A DNA stretch of 64,000 nt, from NCBI GenBank assembly GCA_031253335.1, contig JAIRWF010000037.1, positions 44,585 to 108,584 of the forward strand. The letters run 5' to 3'. The translations under genes were made by a program, and so were the position numbers. Below the pieces are notes generated by a model. That model saw only the letters and a program-made list of their open reading frames with translations. It had not been told where the DNA came from and searched no databases. Shown here piece after piece: positions 25,385-35,874 of the stretch. The stretch's first letter is position 1, and each line of letters begins with the position of its first letter. This DNA is from Streptococcaceae bacterium. Lineage in GTDB: Bacteria; Bacillota; Bacilli; Lactobacillales; Streptococcaceae.

Positions 25385-26335
25385 TTATTTTTCTTCTTTG
25401 TCCGCTTGTCTGCGCCAATAAGAGGACAAGACAGAGCCTGAGATATTATGCCAAACAGAGAAAATCGCAGACGGCAAGGCAGCTATTGGTGTTGCTGCAA
25501 AGAATAAAAGCGCTAAAGTTGAGCCGAGACTGGAGTCTTGCATTCCGACTTCAAAGGTAATCGCCTTGCGTTGCGGTTTTTCAAGCTTAATCAACTTTGC
25601 AAAACCATAGCCTAAGCTATAGCCTGCAAGGTTATGAATCATAACGACTGGGATAATAATCAAAGTGGTCGCTGCAAAGAGAATTGCATGACTCGCCGCA
25701 ATGACCACCCCAATAATCAAGAGAATCGCAATCTGCGACACCAAGGGCATGACAGGTACAATTTTCTCGACAATCTTTGGAAAAAGAGTGTGTAGCACGA
25801 CACCAAGTATAATGGGTACGACGACAAATTCCAAAATCTTAATAAATAAATCTGATGTAGGCACATGAATGCCTGTCCGGTGCCCGTAGAATAAAAGTAA
25901 AAGTGGAAGCATGATGGGTGCAAGTAAAGTAGATAGCGTTTCAATCGACACATCGAGTGCCACATCCCCCTTCGATAGGAAAGCCATGACCCCAGATGAC
26001 GTCCCGGAGGGGCATGAGCCGACAAGAATCACGCCAAGCGCTGCGCCGCCTTGTAAATGGAAAATCAAGGTCAAAAGATAAGCAATCAAGGGCATAATGA
26101 CATAGTGTGCGACGGTTCCCAAGATAACTGGGACTGGGTGTTTGCCAATGCGTAAGAAATCGTCTTTCGTTAAGGTCAAACCCATACCAAAGAGGATGAG
26201 TCCCAAGAGATAATTGACATCTGGCTTGAACCAGACACTAATCTGAGGCGCAAAATAATTGACTGCTGCCCAGAGAATCACGAGCACGACAAACCATTTA
26301 CTAATCCAACTACTGATTTTTTTGACTGTTTCCAT
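25385..26335 (-). CDS. Bile acid:sodium symporter (BASS) family transporter
   Basis: 316 aa with about nine to ten transmembrane segments and the BASS signatures GSCPSGTSSGVMAFLSKGD and TFEVGMQDSSLGSTLALLFF. Bacterial BASS proteins carry organic acids such as ketopantoate and other 2-keto acids. Set between ilvD and ilvB, it may move branched-chain keto acids or ketopantoate, which shares the ilvD product 2-ketoisovalerate; this is inference. Only a weak Shine-Dalgarno is seen, so translation may depend on readthrough from ilvD. Confidence 0.85.
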   Translation of the reverse strand: METVKKISSWISKWFVVLVILWAAVNYFAPQISVWFKPDVNYLLGLILFGMGLTLTKDDFLRIGKHPVPVILGTVAHYVIMPLIAYLLTLIFHLQGGAALGVILVGSCPSGTSSGVMAFLSKGDVALDVSIETLSTLLAPIMLPLLLLFYGHRTGIHVPTSDLFIKILEFVVVPIILGVVLHTLFPKIVEKIVPVMPLVSQIAILLIIGVVIAASHAILFAATTLIIIPVVMIHNLAGYSLGYGFAKLIKLEKPQRKAITFEVGMQDSSLGSTLALLFFAATPIAALPSAIFSVWHNISGSVLSSYWRRQADKEEK

Positions 26336-26357
26336 TTTTCGTTTACTTTTTCTAAGT

Positions 26358-28070
26358 TTACAAATCCGTCACAGCGCCATGACTCGCATCGACAACGGTC
26401 TTGGCGTATTTAGCGAGAACGCCACGGGTTGCTTTAGGTGCTGGTTGTTGATAGGCTGCACGACGCTTGGCAAGTTCTGCCTCATCGACTTTCAAAGTCA
26501 TGGTATTATTGACCGCATCAATCTCGATAATGTCATCATCTTCGACAAGACCAATGAGTCCACCACGATAAGCTTCAGGCACAATGTGACCCACGACAAA
26601 ACCGTGTGTGCCGCCTGAGAAACGACCGTCGGTAATCAAAGCAACGGATTTTCCAAGGCCTGCCCCCATTAAGGCAGACGTAGGTTTTAACATTTCAGGC
26701 ATCCCAGGAGCACCAACGGGACCAATATTGCGAATGACTGCCACATCACCTGCATGGAGACGCCCGGACTCAATACCATCAATGAAATTCTGTTCACCGT
26801 CAAAGACACGGGCAGTTCCTTTGAAGAACTCGCCTTCTTTTCCTGTAATTTTCGCCACAGAGCCACCTTCGGCAAGGTTCCCATAAAGAATCTGCAAGTG
26901 ACCCGTAGCCTTAATGGGTTTATCAAGGGGATGGATGATATCCTGCGCCTCAAAGTCCAAATCAGCAGCCTTTTCAAGGTTTTCGGCCATCGTTTTACCC
27001 GTCACCGTCATACGGTCGCCGTGTATTTTGCCTTCTTTCAAAAGATATTTCAAAACGGCAGGAATACCACCAATCGCATGCAAGTCTTCTTGCATGTACT
27101 TGCCAGAAGGCTTAAAATCGCCAAGCATTGGGGTCACATCTGCCACTTTCTGGAAATCATCGAGTTCAAGCGGTACACCAATTGTATTTGCCATAGCCAG
27201 TAGGTGCAAGACCGCATTTGTCGATCCACCTAAGACCATGACCACCGTAATTGCATCCAAAAAGGCTTCGCGCGTCATGATGTCGCTCGGTTTGATGTCT
27301 TTTTCAAGTAAAATCTTAATATAGTCGCCGACTGAATCACACTCATCTTGCTTATCTTGTGAAGCCGCAGGGTTTGTTGAGCTATAAGGCAAGCTCATCC
27401 CAAGTGTTTCAATAGCTGAGGCTAGAGTATTTGCTGTGTACATGCCACCGCAGGCGCCTTGGCCTGGGATGGAGTTGCAAATCACGCCATGATAATCTTC
27501 ATCACTAATGTCGCCTGTGATTTTTTGCCCCAAAGCTTCAAAAGCTGAGATGATATTGAGCTTTTCGCCCTTGTACTCACCGTGGGCAATCGTACCGCCA
27601 TAGACCATGATGCTTGGGCGGTTGAGACGAGCCATACCCATGATGGTGCCAGGCATATTTTTATCACATCCAGGAATGCCGACAATCGCATCGTAATACT
27701 CAGCGCCAGCATTTGCTTCAATGGAGTCCGCAATGATTTCACGAGACACCAACGAATAACGCATGCCTGGTGTGCCGTTTGCAATCCCGTCGGAGACCCC
27801 GATGGTATGGAATTGAAGACCGACAAGGCCTTCTGTTTTATTGACCGATTCTTTAATCTTGCCACCGAGCTTACCCAAGTGCATATTACAGGGATTCCCG
27901 TCCCAGTCCATGGACACAATCCCGACCTGTGCTTTATTGAAATCTTCATCTTTAAAACCAATCCCATAAAGCATGGCTTGCGTTGCCGGCTGCGTCTCGT
28001 CTTGTGTCAAGACTTTTGAGTATTTGTTTAATTCAACGTCTTCTGTAACGCCGTTGTGTGTGAATTTCAT
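26358..28070 (-). CDS. ilvD: Dihydroxy-acid dehydratase
   Basis: 570 aa. Iron-sulfur cysteines in PGCDKNMPG and [10 protein letters not shown] are present, as is the C-terminal [20 protein letters not shown] block. It forms 2-keto acids from the dihydroxy acids made by IlvC. First gene of the ilv block; own promoter upstream. The leu genes that precede ilvD in Lactococcus lactis are absent here. Confidence 0.95.
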   Translation of the reverse strand: MKFTHNGVTEDVELNKYSKVLTQDETQPATQAMLYGIGFKDEDFNKAQVGIVSMDWDGNPCNMHLGKLGGKIKESVNKTEGLVGLQFHTIGVSDGIANGTPGMRYSLVSREIIADSIEANAGAEYYDAIVGIPGCDKNMPGTIMGMARLNRPSIMVYGGTIAHGEYKGEKLNIISAFEALGQKITGDISDEDYHGVICNSIPGQGACGGMYTANTLASAIETLGMSLPYSSTNPAASQDKQDECDSVGDYIKILLEKDIKPSDIMTREAFLDAITVVMVLGGSTNAVLHLLAMANTIGVPLELDDFQKVADVTPMLGDFKPSGKYMQEDLHAIGGIPAVLKYLLKEGKIHGDRMTVTGKTMAENLEKAADLDFEAQDIIHPLDKPIKATGHLQILYGNLAEGGSVAKITGKEGEFFKGTARVFDGEQNFIDGIESGRLHAGDVAVIRNIGPVGAPGMPEMLKPTSALMGAGLGKSVALITDGRFSGGTHGFVVGHIVPEAYRGGLIGLVEDDDIIEIDAVNNTMTLKVDEAELAKRRAAYQQPAPKATRGVLAKYAKTVVDASHGAVTDL

Positions 28071-28099
28071 GTTTGCTCCATTCAGTAAATGATGTCCTT

Positions 28100-28145
28100 A
28101 TTTTAGCACTTCAGCAGTTGAATTGCAAGAAATTGTCAGAATTTA
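28100..28145 (-). promoter_or_regulatory. ilvD promoter with possible CodY box
   Basis: On the reverse strand TTGCAA (28123-28128), 17 bp, extended -10 TGC-TAAAAT (28100-28105). Directly upstream, TAAATTCTGACAATT (28131-28145) matches AATTTTCWGAAAATT at 11 of 15, best in its right half. CodY repression of ilv genes is established in Lactococcus lactis. Confidence 0.65.
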
Positions 28146-28165
28146 ACGTGTTTTTTTCATTTACG

Positions 28166-28183
28166 AAAAAAAGGCTTTCGCCC
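28166..28183 (-). terminator. aldB terminator
   Basis: AAGGGCGAAAGCCTTTTTTT on the reverse strand, starting in the last codons of aldB. It separates the acetoin genes from the ilv operon. Confidence 0.7.
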
Positions 28184-28948
28184 TTATTCTGCTTCGTTGA
28201 TGTCTTGTTTGAGCTCGTCAATATTGAGCCGTGCAAAGAGGTATTTACGGTCCTGAACAGGAAAAGCCTGGTCAAGCTGGTCAATTGCGCCTATTTCGAC
28301 ATCGCCTTCTTCTAGGATAAAGTCCATGACGTGCCCCCCAAAGCTGTAGTCATCCGTAATAAAGTGAAGATGGTATCCTGCAACAGACACGCCATGAAAC
28401 ATTTCCGGTGTCCAGATACCAACAATCGTCCCTGTGACATTTTCAACTTCATACTCTGGCTGATGCTCAGAGACCTTGACAAACTTTGTACCTTCTTTCG
28501 CTTTAGGAATCATGCGAACGTGCATTTTAGCGAAGGTTCCATGAATCTTAACGGATCGGAATAAATTCTCCCCGTCAAAATAAGACTCAATACGCTCCTC
28601 TAGTTCTTTGTCCGTTGCCGTGAAGCGTTGTTTAAACATGACTTCTGCATGATGGGGAACTACTGCTGCATAAGGGACCTTTACCTCGTCAGAGAGTTCG
28701 GTAATCGTCTTATCTCCTTTAGCTTGGTAGGCTTTTCCGTCTAAGACAATTAACTCACCATCAATGGAGTCGAGTGTCCCAACGCCTAAATCACCATGGG
28801 TAAGTAACTCACCTATCGTCATCGTTCCACCATAAAGTCCTGCCATGAGAGCGCCTAACGTGTTGTATTGATAAAGTTTAATTGGTTCTTCTGCCATGTG
28901 TAAAATTGATGCGCGACCATTTCTTTTTTCAAAGATATAAGGTGGCAC
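28184..28948 (-). CDS. aldB: Alpha-acetolactate decarboxylase
   Basis: 254 aa from a GTG at 28948 that has GAGAGGA; the ATG 51 nt downstream has none. The zinc ligands are in YHLHFITDD (HxH) with SFGGHVMDF downstream, and the family opening LYQYNTLGALMAGLYGG is clear. It turns acetolactate into acetoin. Eighteen bp after als, so the pair forms a pyruvate-to-acetoin unit that also drains acetolactate away from valine synthesis. Confidence 0.95.
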   Translation of the reverse strand: MPPYIFEKRNGRASILHMAEEPIKLYQYNTLGALMAGLYGGTMTIGELLTHGDLGVGTLDSIDGELIVLDGKAYQAKGDKTITELSDEVKVPYAAVVPHHAEVMFKQRFTATDKELEERIESYFDGENLFRSVKIHGTFAKMHVRMIPKAKEGTKFVKVSEHQPEYEVENVTGTIVGIWTPEMFHGVSVAGYHLHFITDDYSFGGHVMDFILEEGDVEIGAIDQLDQAFPVQDRKYLFARLNIDELKQDINEAE

Positions 28949-28966
28949 GTTTTTCCTCTCTAAAGA

Positions 28967-30631
28967 TTAGTAGAACTCATCGGGCAAGATTGTTTCGCCG
29001 AGTTTGATATTGTCTTGATAGTCAATCGGGATATCAATCAAAACAGGTCCTGTGGTTTCTGGGATATCTTTTAAGATAGTTTCCAACTCCGTTTTGTTGT
29101 TCGCACGATAGCCTTTAGCACCCATGGCTTCTGCATATTTCACAAAGTCAATTGGGCCAAAGTCAACGGCAGCGCTCCGACCATATTTCATCACTTCTTG
29201 GAACTCAACCATGTTGTAATGGCCGTCATTCCAGATGAGCTGAATAATGGGGAGATTTAAGCGAACTGCAGTTTCAAGTTCTTGGCCAGTAAACATAAAG
29301 CCACCATCGCCAGTATTTGAATAAATCTTTTTTCCTGGACGTACAAGTCCTGCTGAAATGGCCCAAGGCAAGGCAACACCGAGCGTTTGCATGCCGTTTG
29401 AAAAGAGGAGGTGACGTGGTTCATAACTCTTGAAATAACGCGCCATCCAAATGTAGAGCGAACCTACATCAACTGTAACCGTTTCATCATCTTTGACAAT
29501 TTGTTGCAAGGCGTCAACAACCTCTAGGGGATGGAGTTTCCCAGCTGCAGGAGTGATTTCGAAGTCTCGCTTATCCGCAAGATCACGCAGACCGTTCAGG
29601 TACTCCAAAGAACCAGCAGGTATCTGATAAGCCCGCACTGCAGGTAAGAGATTGTCAAGGGTTGCTGCAATGTCCCCTATTAACTCACGCTCTGGTTGAT
29701 AATAGGTATCAATCTCACAAGGAGCTGTGTCTATAACGATAACACGAGAGTCTATCTCCGCATTCCAGTTGCGGGCTTCATACTCAATCGGATCATAACC
29801 AATCGCAATCACAAGATCGCTCCGCTTTAAGAGCATGTCTCCGGGTTGATTGCGGAATAATCCGACGCGCCCGAAGAAAGTTGACTCCAGCTCACGCGAG
29901 ATTACTCCTGCGCCTTGAAAAGTCTCAACAACAGGAATCGAAACGTTTTCAAGAAGAGTTCGTAAAGAGGAAGCGACTTTAGCACCTGATGCGCCTGCCC
30001 CTACGAGAATCACGGGAAGAACTGCATTTTTAATGGCTTGTGCAAGGTAGTTGATATCATCAATGGATGCGTTGCCGAGCTTGGGCTCAGAAAGAGGTTT
30101 AATCGCTTTGACACTTGTCTCACTATCTGTCACGTCTTGTGGGATAGAGACAAAGCTGGCGCCTGCTTTTCCGCTTTTAGCTAAGCGATAGGCGTTGGCA
30201 AGAATTTCTGAGAGGGTGTTGGGATCTTCTACTTCAACGGCATATTTCGTGATGGGTTTAAAAAGTCCAGCGTTATCCATGGATTGATGGGTGCGCTTTA
30301 AGAGGTCGGCGCGCTTGACTTGCCCACCTATGGCTAAAATGGGATCGCCTTCTGCCGTAGCAGTTAAAAGGCCTGTCGCAAGGTTTGAGACACCAGGTCC
30401 AGAGGTTACTATCGCCACACCAGGCTCTCCTGTAATACGGCCAATGCCTTGAGCCATAAAAGCTGCGCCTTGCTCATGACGCGTGACAATGACTTTAGGT
30501 CCGCGGTCATTGAGTGTATCAAAAACGCGGTCAATTTTTGCGCCGGGAATTGCAAAGACATAATTGACGGAGTGGTTAATCAGACTGTCAACAATCAAAT
30601 CTGCTCCGTGGTTCGTTGCTTCGTTTGCCAT
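28967..30631 (-). CDS. als: Acetolactate synthase, catabolic type
   Basis: 554 aa from the ATG at 30631; an in-frame TTG eleven codons upstream is less likely. Catalytic Glu in [16 protein letters not shown] motif [11 protein letters not shown]...LIWNDGHYN. Closer in layout to the FAD-independent AlsS type than IlvB is, and it has no small subunit next to it. It feeds AldB. Promoter with extended -10 TGCTATAAT at 30664-30669. Confidence 0.93.
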   Translation of the reverse strand: MANEATNHGADLIVDSLINHSVNYVFAIPGAKIDRVFDTLNDRGPKVIVTRHEQGAAFMAQGIGRITGEPGVAIVTSGPGVSNLATGLLTATAEGDPILAIGGQVKRADLLKRTHQSMDNAGLFKPITKYAVEVEDPNTLSEILANAYRLAKSGKAGASFVSIPQDVTDSETSVKAIKPLSEPKLGNASIDDINYLAQAIKNAVLPVILVGAGASGAKVASSLRTLLENVSIPVVETFQGAGVISRELESTFFGRVGLFRNQPGDMLLKRSDLVIAIGYDPIEYEARNWNAEIDSRVIVIDTAPCEIDTYYQPERELIGDIAATLDNLLPAVRAYQIPAGSLEYLNGLRDLADKRDFEITPAAGKLHPLEVVDALQQIVKDDETVTVDVGSLYIWMARYFKSYEPRHLLFSNGMQTLGVALPWAISAGLVRPGKKIYSNTGDGGFMFTGQELETAVRLNLPIIQLIWNDGHYNMVEFQEVMKYGRSAAVDFGPIDFVKYAEAMGAKGYRANNKTELETILKDIPETTGPVLIDIPIDYQDNIKLGETILPDEFY

Positions 30632-30663
30632 GGTTCTCTTTTCTTTCACAAGTTTCACAAACA

Positions 30664-30672
30664 ATTATAGCA
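30664..30672 (-). promoter_or_regulatory. als promoter, extended -10
   Basis: TGCTATAAT on the reverse strand, about 33 nt before the als ATG. The hairpin CACCT-AAA-AGGTG directly precedes it; no good -35 is seen. Confidence 0.6.
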
Positions 30673-30705
30673 CCTTTTAGGTGTTTGGGTGGCTGATTTG
30701 CACGG

Positions 30706-31125
30706 TTAGGAGGCTTCTTCTTGCGTTTCGATATTGAGCCAGCGGCCAAATGAGCCAAAGAGATTGAGGAAAAACTGGACAAGGGCCACAAAAAAGATTG
30801 AAAAGAGCTTCACAGGATCTGCTGGAAGCTGCATGAGGCCACCTAGCCAGAGAATGAGGCTGGTTAAAAGCATGCCAAATATCCCAGTCACAAAAAAGAG
30901 GATAAAGCGCAGAATAAGGCGGTCACGGACTTTGAAAATGAACAGGACGTTAAAAATAAAACTCACAATTGTGCCAAGAGCGATGCCGATATTACTTGCC
31001 CAGTAAGGCCCTACAGGTGGGAAGTTTAAGAGGATATAAACGACCCAATCGACAAGCATGCCAAGCGCACCAGCTACAACGGAAAGTGCCATCATGCGGG
31101 CGACGGATTTTGAAGTGAGATTCAT
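30706..31125 (-). CDS. GtrA-family membrane protein
   Basis: 139 aa with four transmembrane segments, small size and the family's SFIFNVLFIFK stretch. GtrA-like proteins help move lipid-linked sugars across the membrane. It abuts the glycosyltransferase before it (stop and start share a base), the usual GtrA-GtrB pairing. Confidence 0.85.
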   Translation of the reverse strand: MNLTSKSVARMMALSVVAGALGMLVDWVVYILLNFPPVGPYWASNIGIALGTIVSFIFNVLFIFKVRDRLILRFILFFVTGIFGMLLTSLILWLGGLMQLPADPVKLFSIFFVALVQFFLNLFGSFGRWLNIETQEEAS

Positions 31126-32144
31126 TAGTTAAATCCTATGAGACGTTTGGTTAAGTGATAAGCTGCAACGGAGACACGCTGTCCTGCTTTTCCAGGGAGA
31201 TTCATGGTGCGTCCCATAAGACCCCCCCGAAGCGCACGGTAGAGTTTTAGATCACGGGCTTTGATTTCTTCCCAAAGGGCGTCTTTTTTGGCAATATTTT
31301 CAGGAGTTCCTGAAAGAAGCCCCACGACGCTTGAAACAGTAGTGATAATTTCAAGGTAATTGAGTAGGTAATTGCGGAGTTTTTTAGAGGGGAGATTCCA
31401 GATATCAACGGCATCAATCATGACGCGGTTAATCAAGAGTTGTTGATCAATGCGGGCAATCATGTTGCTTTCATTGACAGACTGGTCGGGTCGTCCAATA
31501 AAATAACGGTAGAAATCGACGTCAAGGTAGTACATGACCTTGACATGGGGTAGTGGCACGTAGGCATAGATATTGTCAACGTAAAAGGTATGCTCAGGAA
31601 GCTTTAATCCACAATCACGCAAGAGTTCTGTGCGATAAATGAGGGCGTGCATGAGCATGTAGTTACCTTTGTAGAAATGGCGAACCTCGTCCCAGCTAAA
31701 CAAGCGGTTTGTTGGAAGCATGCCGCGGTAGTTCATGCCCTTTTTGTTTTTAAAGGCTTCATTGTGATAGATGAAATTGGTAATCATCATATCGAGCGGA
31801 GCTTGGCGTTTTGTAATGTGCCGCAGGGTTGTTAAGACGCGGTCATAGGAAAAAGCATCAAGCCAATCATCGGAGTCCACAACTTTAAAATACAGTCCTG
31901 TTGCCTCGCGGATACCTGTATTGACGGCGGCACCATGACCACCATTTTCTTGGTGGATGGCTCGTATAATCGTCGGATAGCGCTTGGCAAAATCGTCAGC
32001 AATCGCTGCAGTATCGTCGGTTGAGCCGTCATCTATAATTAGAATCTCTACTTCTTCATCGCCCGCAAGCAGGGAGTGGATACAGTTTTTCATGTAATTT
32101 TGGGAGTTGTAGCAGGGAACGGCAATCGTCAGTAATTTTTGCAT
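31125..32144 (-). CDS. Family 2 glycosyltransferase
   Basis: 339 aa. GT-A fold with TIAVPCYNSQNYM, IIDDGSTDDT and the metal-binding DSDDW (about residue 95). Likely adds a sugar to a wall polymer or lipid carrier with the GtrA-like protein. Shine-Dalgarno AAAGGAG; same direction as murB, 30 bp apart. Confidence 0.9.
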   Translation of the reverse strand: MQKLLTIAVPCYNSQNYMKNCIHSLLAGDEEVEILIIDDGSTDDTAAIADDFAKRYPTIIRAIHQENGGHGAAVNTGIREATGLYFKVVDSDDWLDAFSYDRVLTTLRHITKRQAPLDMMITNFIYHNEAFKNKKGMNYRGMLPTNRLFSWDEVRHFYKGNYMLMHALIYRTELLRDCGLKLPEHTFYVDNIYAYVPLPHVKVMYYLDVDFYRYFIGRPDQSVNESNMIARIDQQLLINRVMIDAVDIWNLPSKKLRNYLLNYLEIITTVSSVVGLLSGTPENIAKKDALWEEIKARDLKLYRALRGGLMGRTMNLPGKAGQRVSVAAYHLTKRLIGFN

Positions 32145-32174
32145 GTGTCTCCTTTGAAAATGTGCTTCAAATGA

Positions 32175-33101
32175 TTATTTTGTTGCGGGAGAGCCAATGA
32201 TTTTCACTTCAGGCTCGAGCGTTACGCCAAATTGTTCATAGACTTGGGCAATAACATAGGCGATGAGCGCTTCATAATCGCTTGCTGTGCCGTGATCAAC
32301 GTTGACCATGAAACCGGCGTGCTTCGTCGAGACTTCAACACCGCCGATGCGATGACCTTGAAGACCTGCCTTTTGAATCAAAGGACCGACGTAAATCGGA
32401 TTGCCATCTGCGTCTTTAGGACGTTTGAAGACGGAGCCACAACTTGGATATTCCAAAGGTTGCTTCGCGCGACGTTGCGCCATGAGGTCGTCCATCTTGG
32501 CCTGTATTGTTTCTGCTTGTCCGGGTGCGAGTTCAAAAGTTGCGTCAAGAAGAATCGCATTCTCATCTTGCAAGACGCTATGACGGTAGCGAAAGTCCAT
32601 CTCAGCTTTGTAGAGCTTTTTGACCACGCCGAAAGGACTGACGACGGTCGCCGAGTGGAAAATATCTGCGATTTCACAACCGTAAGCGCCCGCGTTCATA
32701 AAAACGGCACCTCCAACAGAACCTGGAATACCGCAAGCGAACTCAAAGCCTGTCAATGAGCGCTTTTGAGCAAGTGCTGTCAGATCTGACAGCTTGCAGC
32801 CAGCTTCTGCTGTGACTTTTCCTTCGCCATCAAATTTTACAGATGTCATTGACGTTGTCAAAATAACGAGACCACGAATTCCGCCATCTCGTACGACGAG
32901 ATTGCTGGCATTGCCCAAAACAGTCACAGGCGTATGCGTCTCGCGTGCTAAGCGCAAAAGGTCTGTCAACTCTGACAGATTTTTTGGACGAGATAAAACA
33001 TCTGCAGGACCGCCCACCTTGGTATAAGTCACGTCTGACAAGGGACTGTTGAAGGAAACAGTGAGCCAGGGCAGATCTTTGAAGGAATCTTGAGTTAACA
33101 T
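32175..33101 (-). CDS. murB: UDP-N-acetylenolpyruvoylglucosamine reductase
   Basis: 308 aa. FAD-binding [11 protein letters not shown] and [18 protein letters not shown], catalytic Ser in [11 protein letters not shown] and Glu in LEPEVKIIG. Completes UDP-MurNAc for peptidoglycan. TATAAT (33108-33113) lies 6 nt before the ATG and there is no Shine-Dalgarno, so the mRNA is probably leaderless. Two copies of the dispersed palindrome lie in the gene (coding LSDLT and LSELTD) and one just upstream. Confidence 0.94.
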   Translation of the reverse strand: MLTQDSFKDLPWLTVSFNSPLSDVTYTKVGGPADVLSRPKNLSELTDLLRLARETHTPVTVLGNASNLVVRDGGIRGLVILTTSMTSVKFDGEGKVTAEAGCKLSDLTALAQKRSLTGFEFACGIPGSVGGAVFMNAGAYGCEIADIFHSATVVSPFGVVKKLYKAEMDFRYRHSVLQDENAILLDATFELAPGQAETIQAKMDDLMAQRRAKQPLEYPSCGSVFKRPKDADGNPIYVGPLIQKAGLQGHRIGGVEVSTKHAGFMVNVDHGTASDYEALIAYVIAQVYEQFGVTLEPEVKIIGSPATK

Positions 33102-33107
33102 AGCTTT

Positions 33108-33113
33108 ATTATA
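33108..33113 (-). promoter_or_regulatory. murB -10 element, leaderless start
   Basis: TATAAT, then AAAGCT, then the murB ATG. A copy of the dispersed palindrome (TTATCAAATTTGACAAG, 33138-33154) lies upstream, where it could act as operator or as terminator stem of the gene before. Confidence 0.65.
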
Positions 33114-33157
33114 TCATGTCACAAGCGCTGCTTAAGTTTATCAAATTTGACAAGCGC

Positions 33158-33796
33158 TTAGAGCTTGCCCAATTTCTTGAGTTCCGTATCAATCGAGCCA
33201 AAAACTGCAGTCAAATCGCCCGGGTAATTGACAAAATCATAGAGATCCCCGTCAATCCGAACTTTTGCGGACTTGTCATAAGCATCAAACCAAGCAGGAT
33301 ACTCATCATGAACTTGCTTGTAATAATCACGCAAGCTAGGGTCCGTAGAAATTTGCTCAAACTCACGCCCGCGATGCGCAATGCGCTTAAGCATCGTCTC
33401 AAAGCTCACATCAATATACACCAAGAGGTCGGGCGCTTTCTTCGGCATCTCATCAAGCTCTTCGAGCATATTGGCGAGCAACTCCTTATAAATCGCGAGC
33501 TCTGTCGCGGTCACATTACCATTTTTGTAATTCAACGTGAGGAAAAGCTCATCTTCAAAAATCGACCGGTCGAGCACGTTATTATCCGCCTTGTAAGCCT
33601 TCTTGATGGACTCAAAGCGTTTATTCAAAAAATAAATCTGCAAGAGAAAAGCGTAGTGTTTGGGATCCTTGTAATACAAGTCTAGCACTGGATTGTTATC
33701 GACAGCTTCATAAAAAACCTCAGTGCCCAAATGCTCGCCCAAAGCCTTTGCGAGACTCGACTTACCCGCCCCAATCGTCCCAGCTAAAACAATCAA
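33158..33796 (-). CDS. Deoxynucleoside kinase
   Basis: 212 aa. P-loop GTIGAGKSS at residues 6-14 and DRSIFEDELF, with RGREFEQ, as in bacterial dAK/dGK-type kinases that salvage deoxynucleosides. Start is TTG at 33796, 11 nt after AGAAGG; no ATG is available near. Exact substrate not predictable. Confidence 0.88.
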   Translation of the reverse strand: MIVLAGTIGAGKSSLAKALGEHLGTEVFYEAVDNNPVLDLYYKDPKHYAFLLQIYFLNKRFESIKKAYKADNNVLDRSIFEDELFLTLNYKNGNVTATELAIYKELLANMLEELDEMPKKAPDLLVYIDVSFETMLKRIAHRGREFEQISTDPSLRDYYKQVHDEYPAWFDAYDKSAKVRIDGDLYDFVNYPGDLTAVFGSIDTELKKLGKL

Positions 33797-33838
33797 CGTA
33801 ATGCCGCCCTTCTTTCCACAAAATTTATGTCAATTTAT

Positions 33839-34435
33839 TTACAAATAATCCACAAGCGCATCCCACGCCTCATTAAGACCGGTCCCATCAACACTTGAAA
33901 ATAGCAAAAATTGATCGACTTGGCTATCAAAACTCACAGCACTTTTGATGCGACTTTCCACCTGATTCCACTTGCCGCGCGCGATTTTATCAATCTTCGT
34001 CGCGACCAAAATCACAGGAATCTCGTAATATTTCAAAAAATTGACCATCAAAATATCATCCTGAGAAGGCTCATGACGGCTATCCACGAGGCTCACAACT
34101 GCTCGCAAATTCTCACGATTTACCAAATAGTCCTCAATCAGCTTGCCAAAAGCCTCACGCTGCGCTTTAGAAACCTTCGCATAGCCGTAACCTGGCACAT
34201 CAACGAGATGCAGCTTATCATCTACATTATAGAAATTCAACAACTGCGTTTTTCCAGGCTGACCCGAAGTTCGCGCAAAATTCTTCCGTCCTAGCAAAGT
34301 ATTGATAAAACTCGATTTCCCAACATTCGAGCGCCCCGCGAGCGCAATCTCGGGCAAGTCCGTCTCCGGCCATTGCTTTTGAGACGCGGCAGAAATCGTA
34401 AGCGAGACATTGTGGGTATTTAAAAACTCGCTCAC
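33839..34435 (-). CDS. engB: Ribosome biogenesis GTPase EngB (YsxC/YihA)
   Basis: 198 aa. G1 [10 protein letters not shown]3 DVPGYG, G4 TKIDK. Needed for 50S subunit assembly. Starts with GTG overlapping the clpX stop (GTGA), so it is coupled to clpX; clpX-engB linkage is usual in Firmicutes. Confidence 0.94.
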   Translation of the reverse strand: MSEFLNTHNVSLTISAASQKQWPETDLPEIALAGRSNVGKSSFINTLLGRKNFARTSGQPGKTQLLNFYNVDDKLHLVDVPGYGYAKVSKAQREAFGKLIEDYLVNRENLRAVVSLVDSRHEPSQDDILMVNFLKYYEIPVILVATKIDKIARGKWNQVESRIKSAVSFDSQVDQFLLFSSVDGTGLNEAWDALVDYL

Positions 34436-35676
34436 GCGGATTTCTCCATGACAGGCTTTGCCTCGCCAAGAACCGCTTCTTCTGTGATGACAACTTTGGT
34501 GACTTCTTTTTGCGACGGCACCTCAAACATCACGTCTAGCATTGTCTCTTCAATGATACTACGCAGCCCACGGGCGCCAGTTTTACGCGCAATCGCCTTT
34601 TGCGCAATCGCACGCAAGGCACTCTCTTCAAACTCGAGTGTTACATTGTCATAGCGTAAAAGCTGCTGATACTGCTTAACCAGCGAGTTTTTTGGCTTGG
34701 TTAATATCTCCACCAAATCATCCTCACTCAACGTCTCAAGCGCAGCAACAACTGGCAAGCGTCCAATAAACTCAGGAATCAAGCCAAACTGCTGAATATC
34801 CTCCGCAATGATTTCTTGCATGTAGCTATCATCCTCGTCCAGCGCTTTATTATTCGCGCCAAAACCAATGATTTTCTCACCTAGGCGCTGTTTGACAATC
34901 TCTTCAATCCCATCAAAGGCGCCACCTGCAATAAACAAGATATTTTTCGTATCCACTTGAATCATCTCTTGGTTGGGATGCTTACGCCCACCCTGGGGAG
35001 GGACAGAAGCAACGGTGCCTTCGATAATCTTCAATAGGGCTTGCTGCACACCTTCGCCCGAAACATCACGCGTGATACTGACATTTTCAGCCTTTTTAGC
35101 AATTTTATCAATCTCATCAATATAGATAATCCCACGCTCTGCAGCTGGAATGTTGTAGTCTGCCGCCTGCAACAGCTTTAAGAGAATATTTTCAACGTCC
35201 TCGCCCACGTATCCTGCCTCAGTCAGACTCGTCGCATCAGCAATCGCAAAAGGCACGTTCAGTGATTTCGCTAAGGTCTGCGCAAGATAGGTCTTGCCAG
35301 ATCCAGTTGAGCCAATCATCAAGATATTCGACTTCTGAAGCTCCACCGCGTCTTCTTCTGCCATTGCATTGGCCATTGTAATGCGCTTATAATGGTTATA
35401 AACCGCAACCGCCAATGCTTTTTTCGCAGCTTCTTGCCCGATGACATAATCATTGAGCGTTTCATAAAGCTCTTGTGGCTTTTTTACCTCCAAAGCAGGT
35501 AAGGTTTCAGTAGCTTCTACGGCGATTTGTTGTTCTAAAACAATCCGCGAATTCTCCACACACTCATTGCAGATAAAAGCATCTGGACCCGCGATAAAAC
35601 GTACACCATCGGCTTCTGTCTTTCCACAAAAGCTACAACGAATTTCAAAAGGATTGATTGTGTTCTCGTCTGACAT
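34432..35676 (-). CDS. clpX: ClpX ATPase subunit of the Clp protease
   Basis: 414 aa. N-terminal zinc-binding domain (CSFCGK...CNECVE), Walker A GSTGSGKT, Walker [10 protein letters not shown], and the GAR/pore residues. Unfolds proteins for ClpP. Follows the small membrane gene and folA in one direction. Confidence 0.96.
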   Translation of the reverse strand: MSDENTINPFEIRCSFCGKTEADGVRFIAGPDAFICNECVENSRIVLEQQIAVEATETLPALEVKKPQELYETLNDYVIGQEAAKKALAVAVYNHYKRITMANAMAEEDAVELQKSNILMIGSTGSGKTYLAQTLAKSLNVPFAIADATSLTEAGYVGEDVENILLKLLQAADYNIPAAERGIIYIDEIDKIAKKAENVSITRDVSGEGVQQALLKIIEGTVASVPPQGGRKHPNQEMIQVDTKNILFIAGGAFDGIEEIVKQRLGEKIIGFGANNKALDEDDSYMQEIIAEDIQQFGLIPEFIGRLPVVAALETLSEDDLVEILTKPKNSLVKQYQQLLRYDNVTLEFEESALRAIAQKAIARKTGARGLRSIIEETMLDVMFEVPSQKEVTKVVITEEAVLGEAKPVMEKSA

Positions 35677-35703
35677 AATTTAATTTATGTAACCTTTCTA
35701 TTT

Positions 35704-35874
35704 TCAAAAGAGCGTGCCAAAAAAAGCATGGATACTATTAACCAGATTCGTAAAGGCATTCAGCAAAAAAATGACCCCTAGCCCCCAGCGGCGTTTTCTG
35801 AAACATTCGATGGTCATGATGAGGCAAATCACACACAAAAGGACCGTAAATAAACCAAATAAATTTTTATACAT
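35704..35874 (-). CDS. Small membrane protein between folA and clpX
   Basis: 56 aa, opening MYKNLFGLFTVLLCV and ending FFGTLF, with two hydrophobic segments split by the basic turn FRKRRWG. Starts inside the folA stop (8-nt overlap) and fills the whole folA-clpX gap, ending 27 bp before clpX. The frame, composition and tight packing support a real gene; function unknown. Confidence 0.65.
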   Translation of the reverse strand: MYKNLFGLFTVLLCVICLIMTIECFRKRRWGLGVIFLLNAFTNLVNSIHAFFGTLF

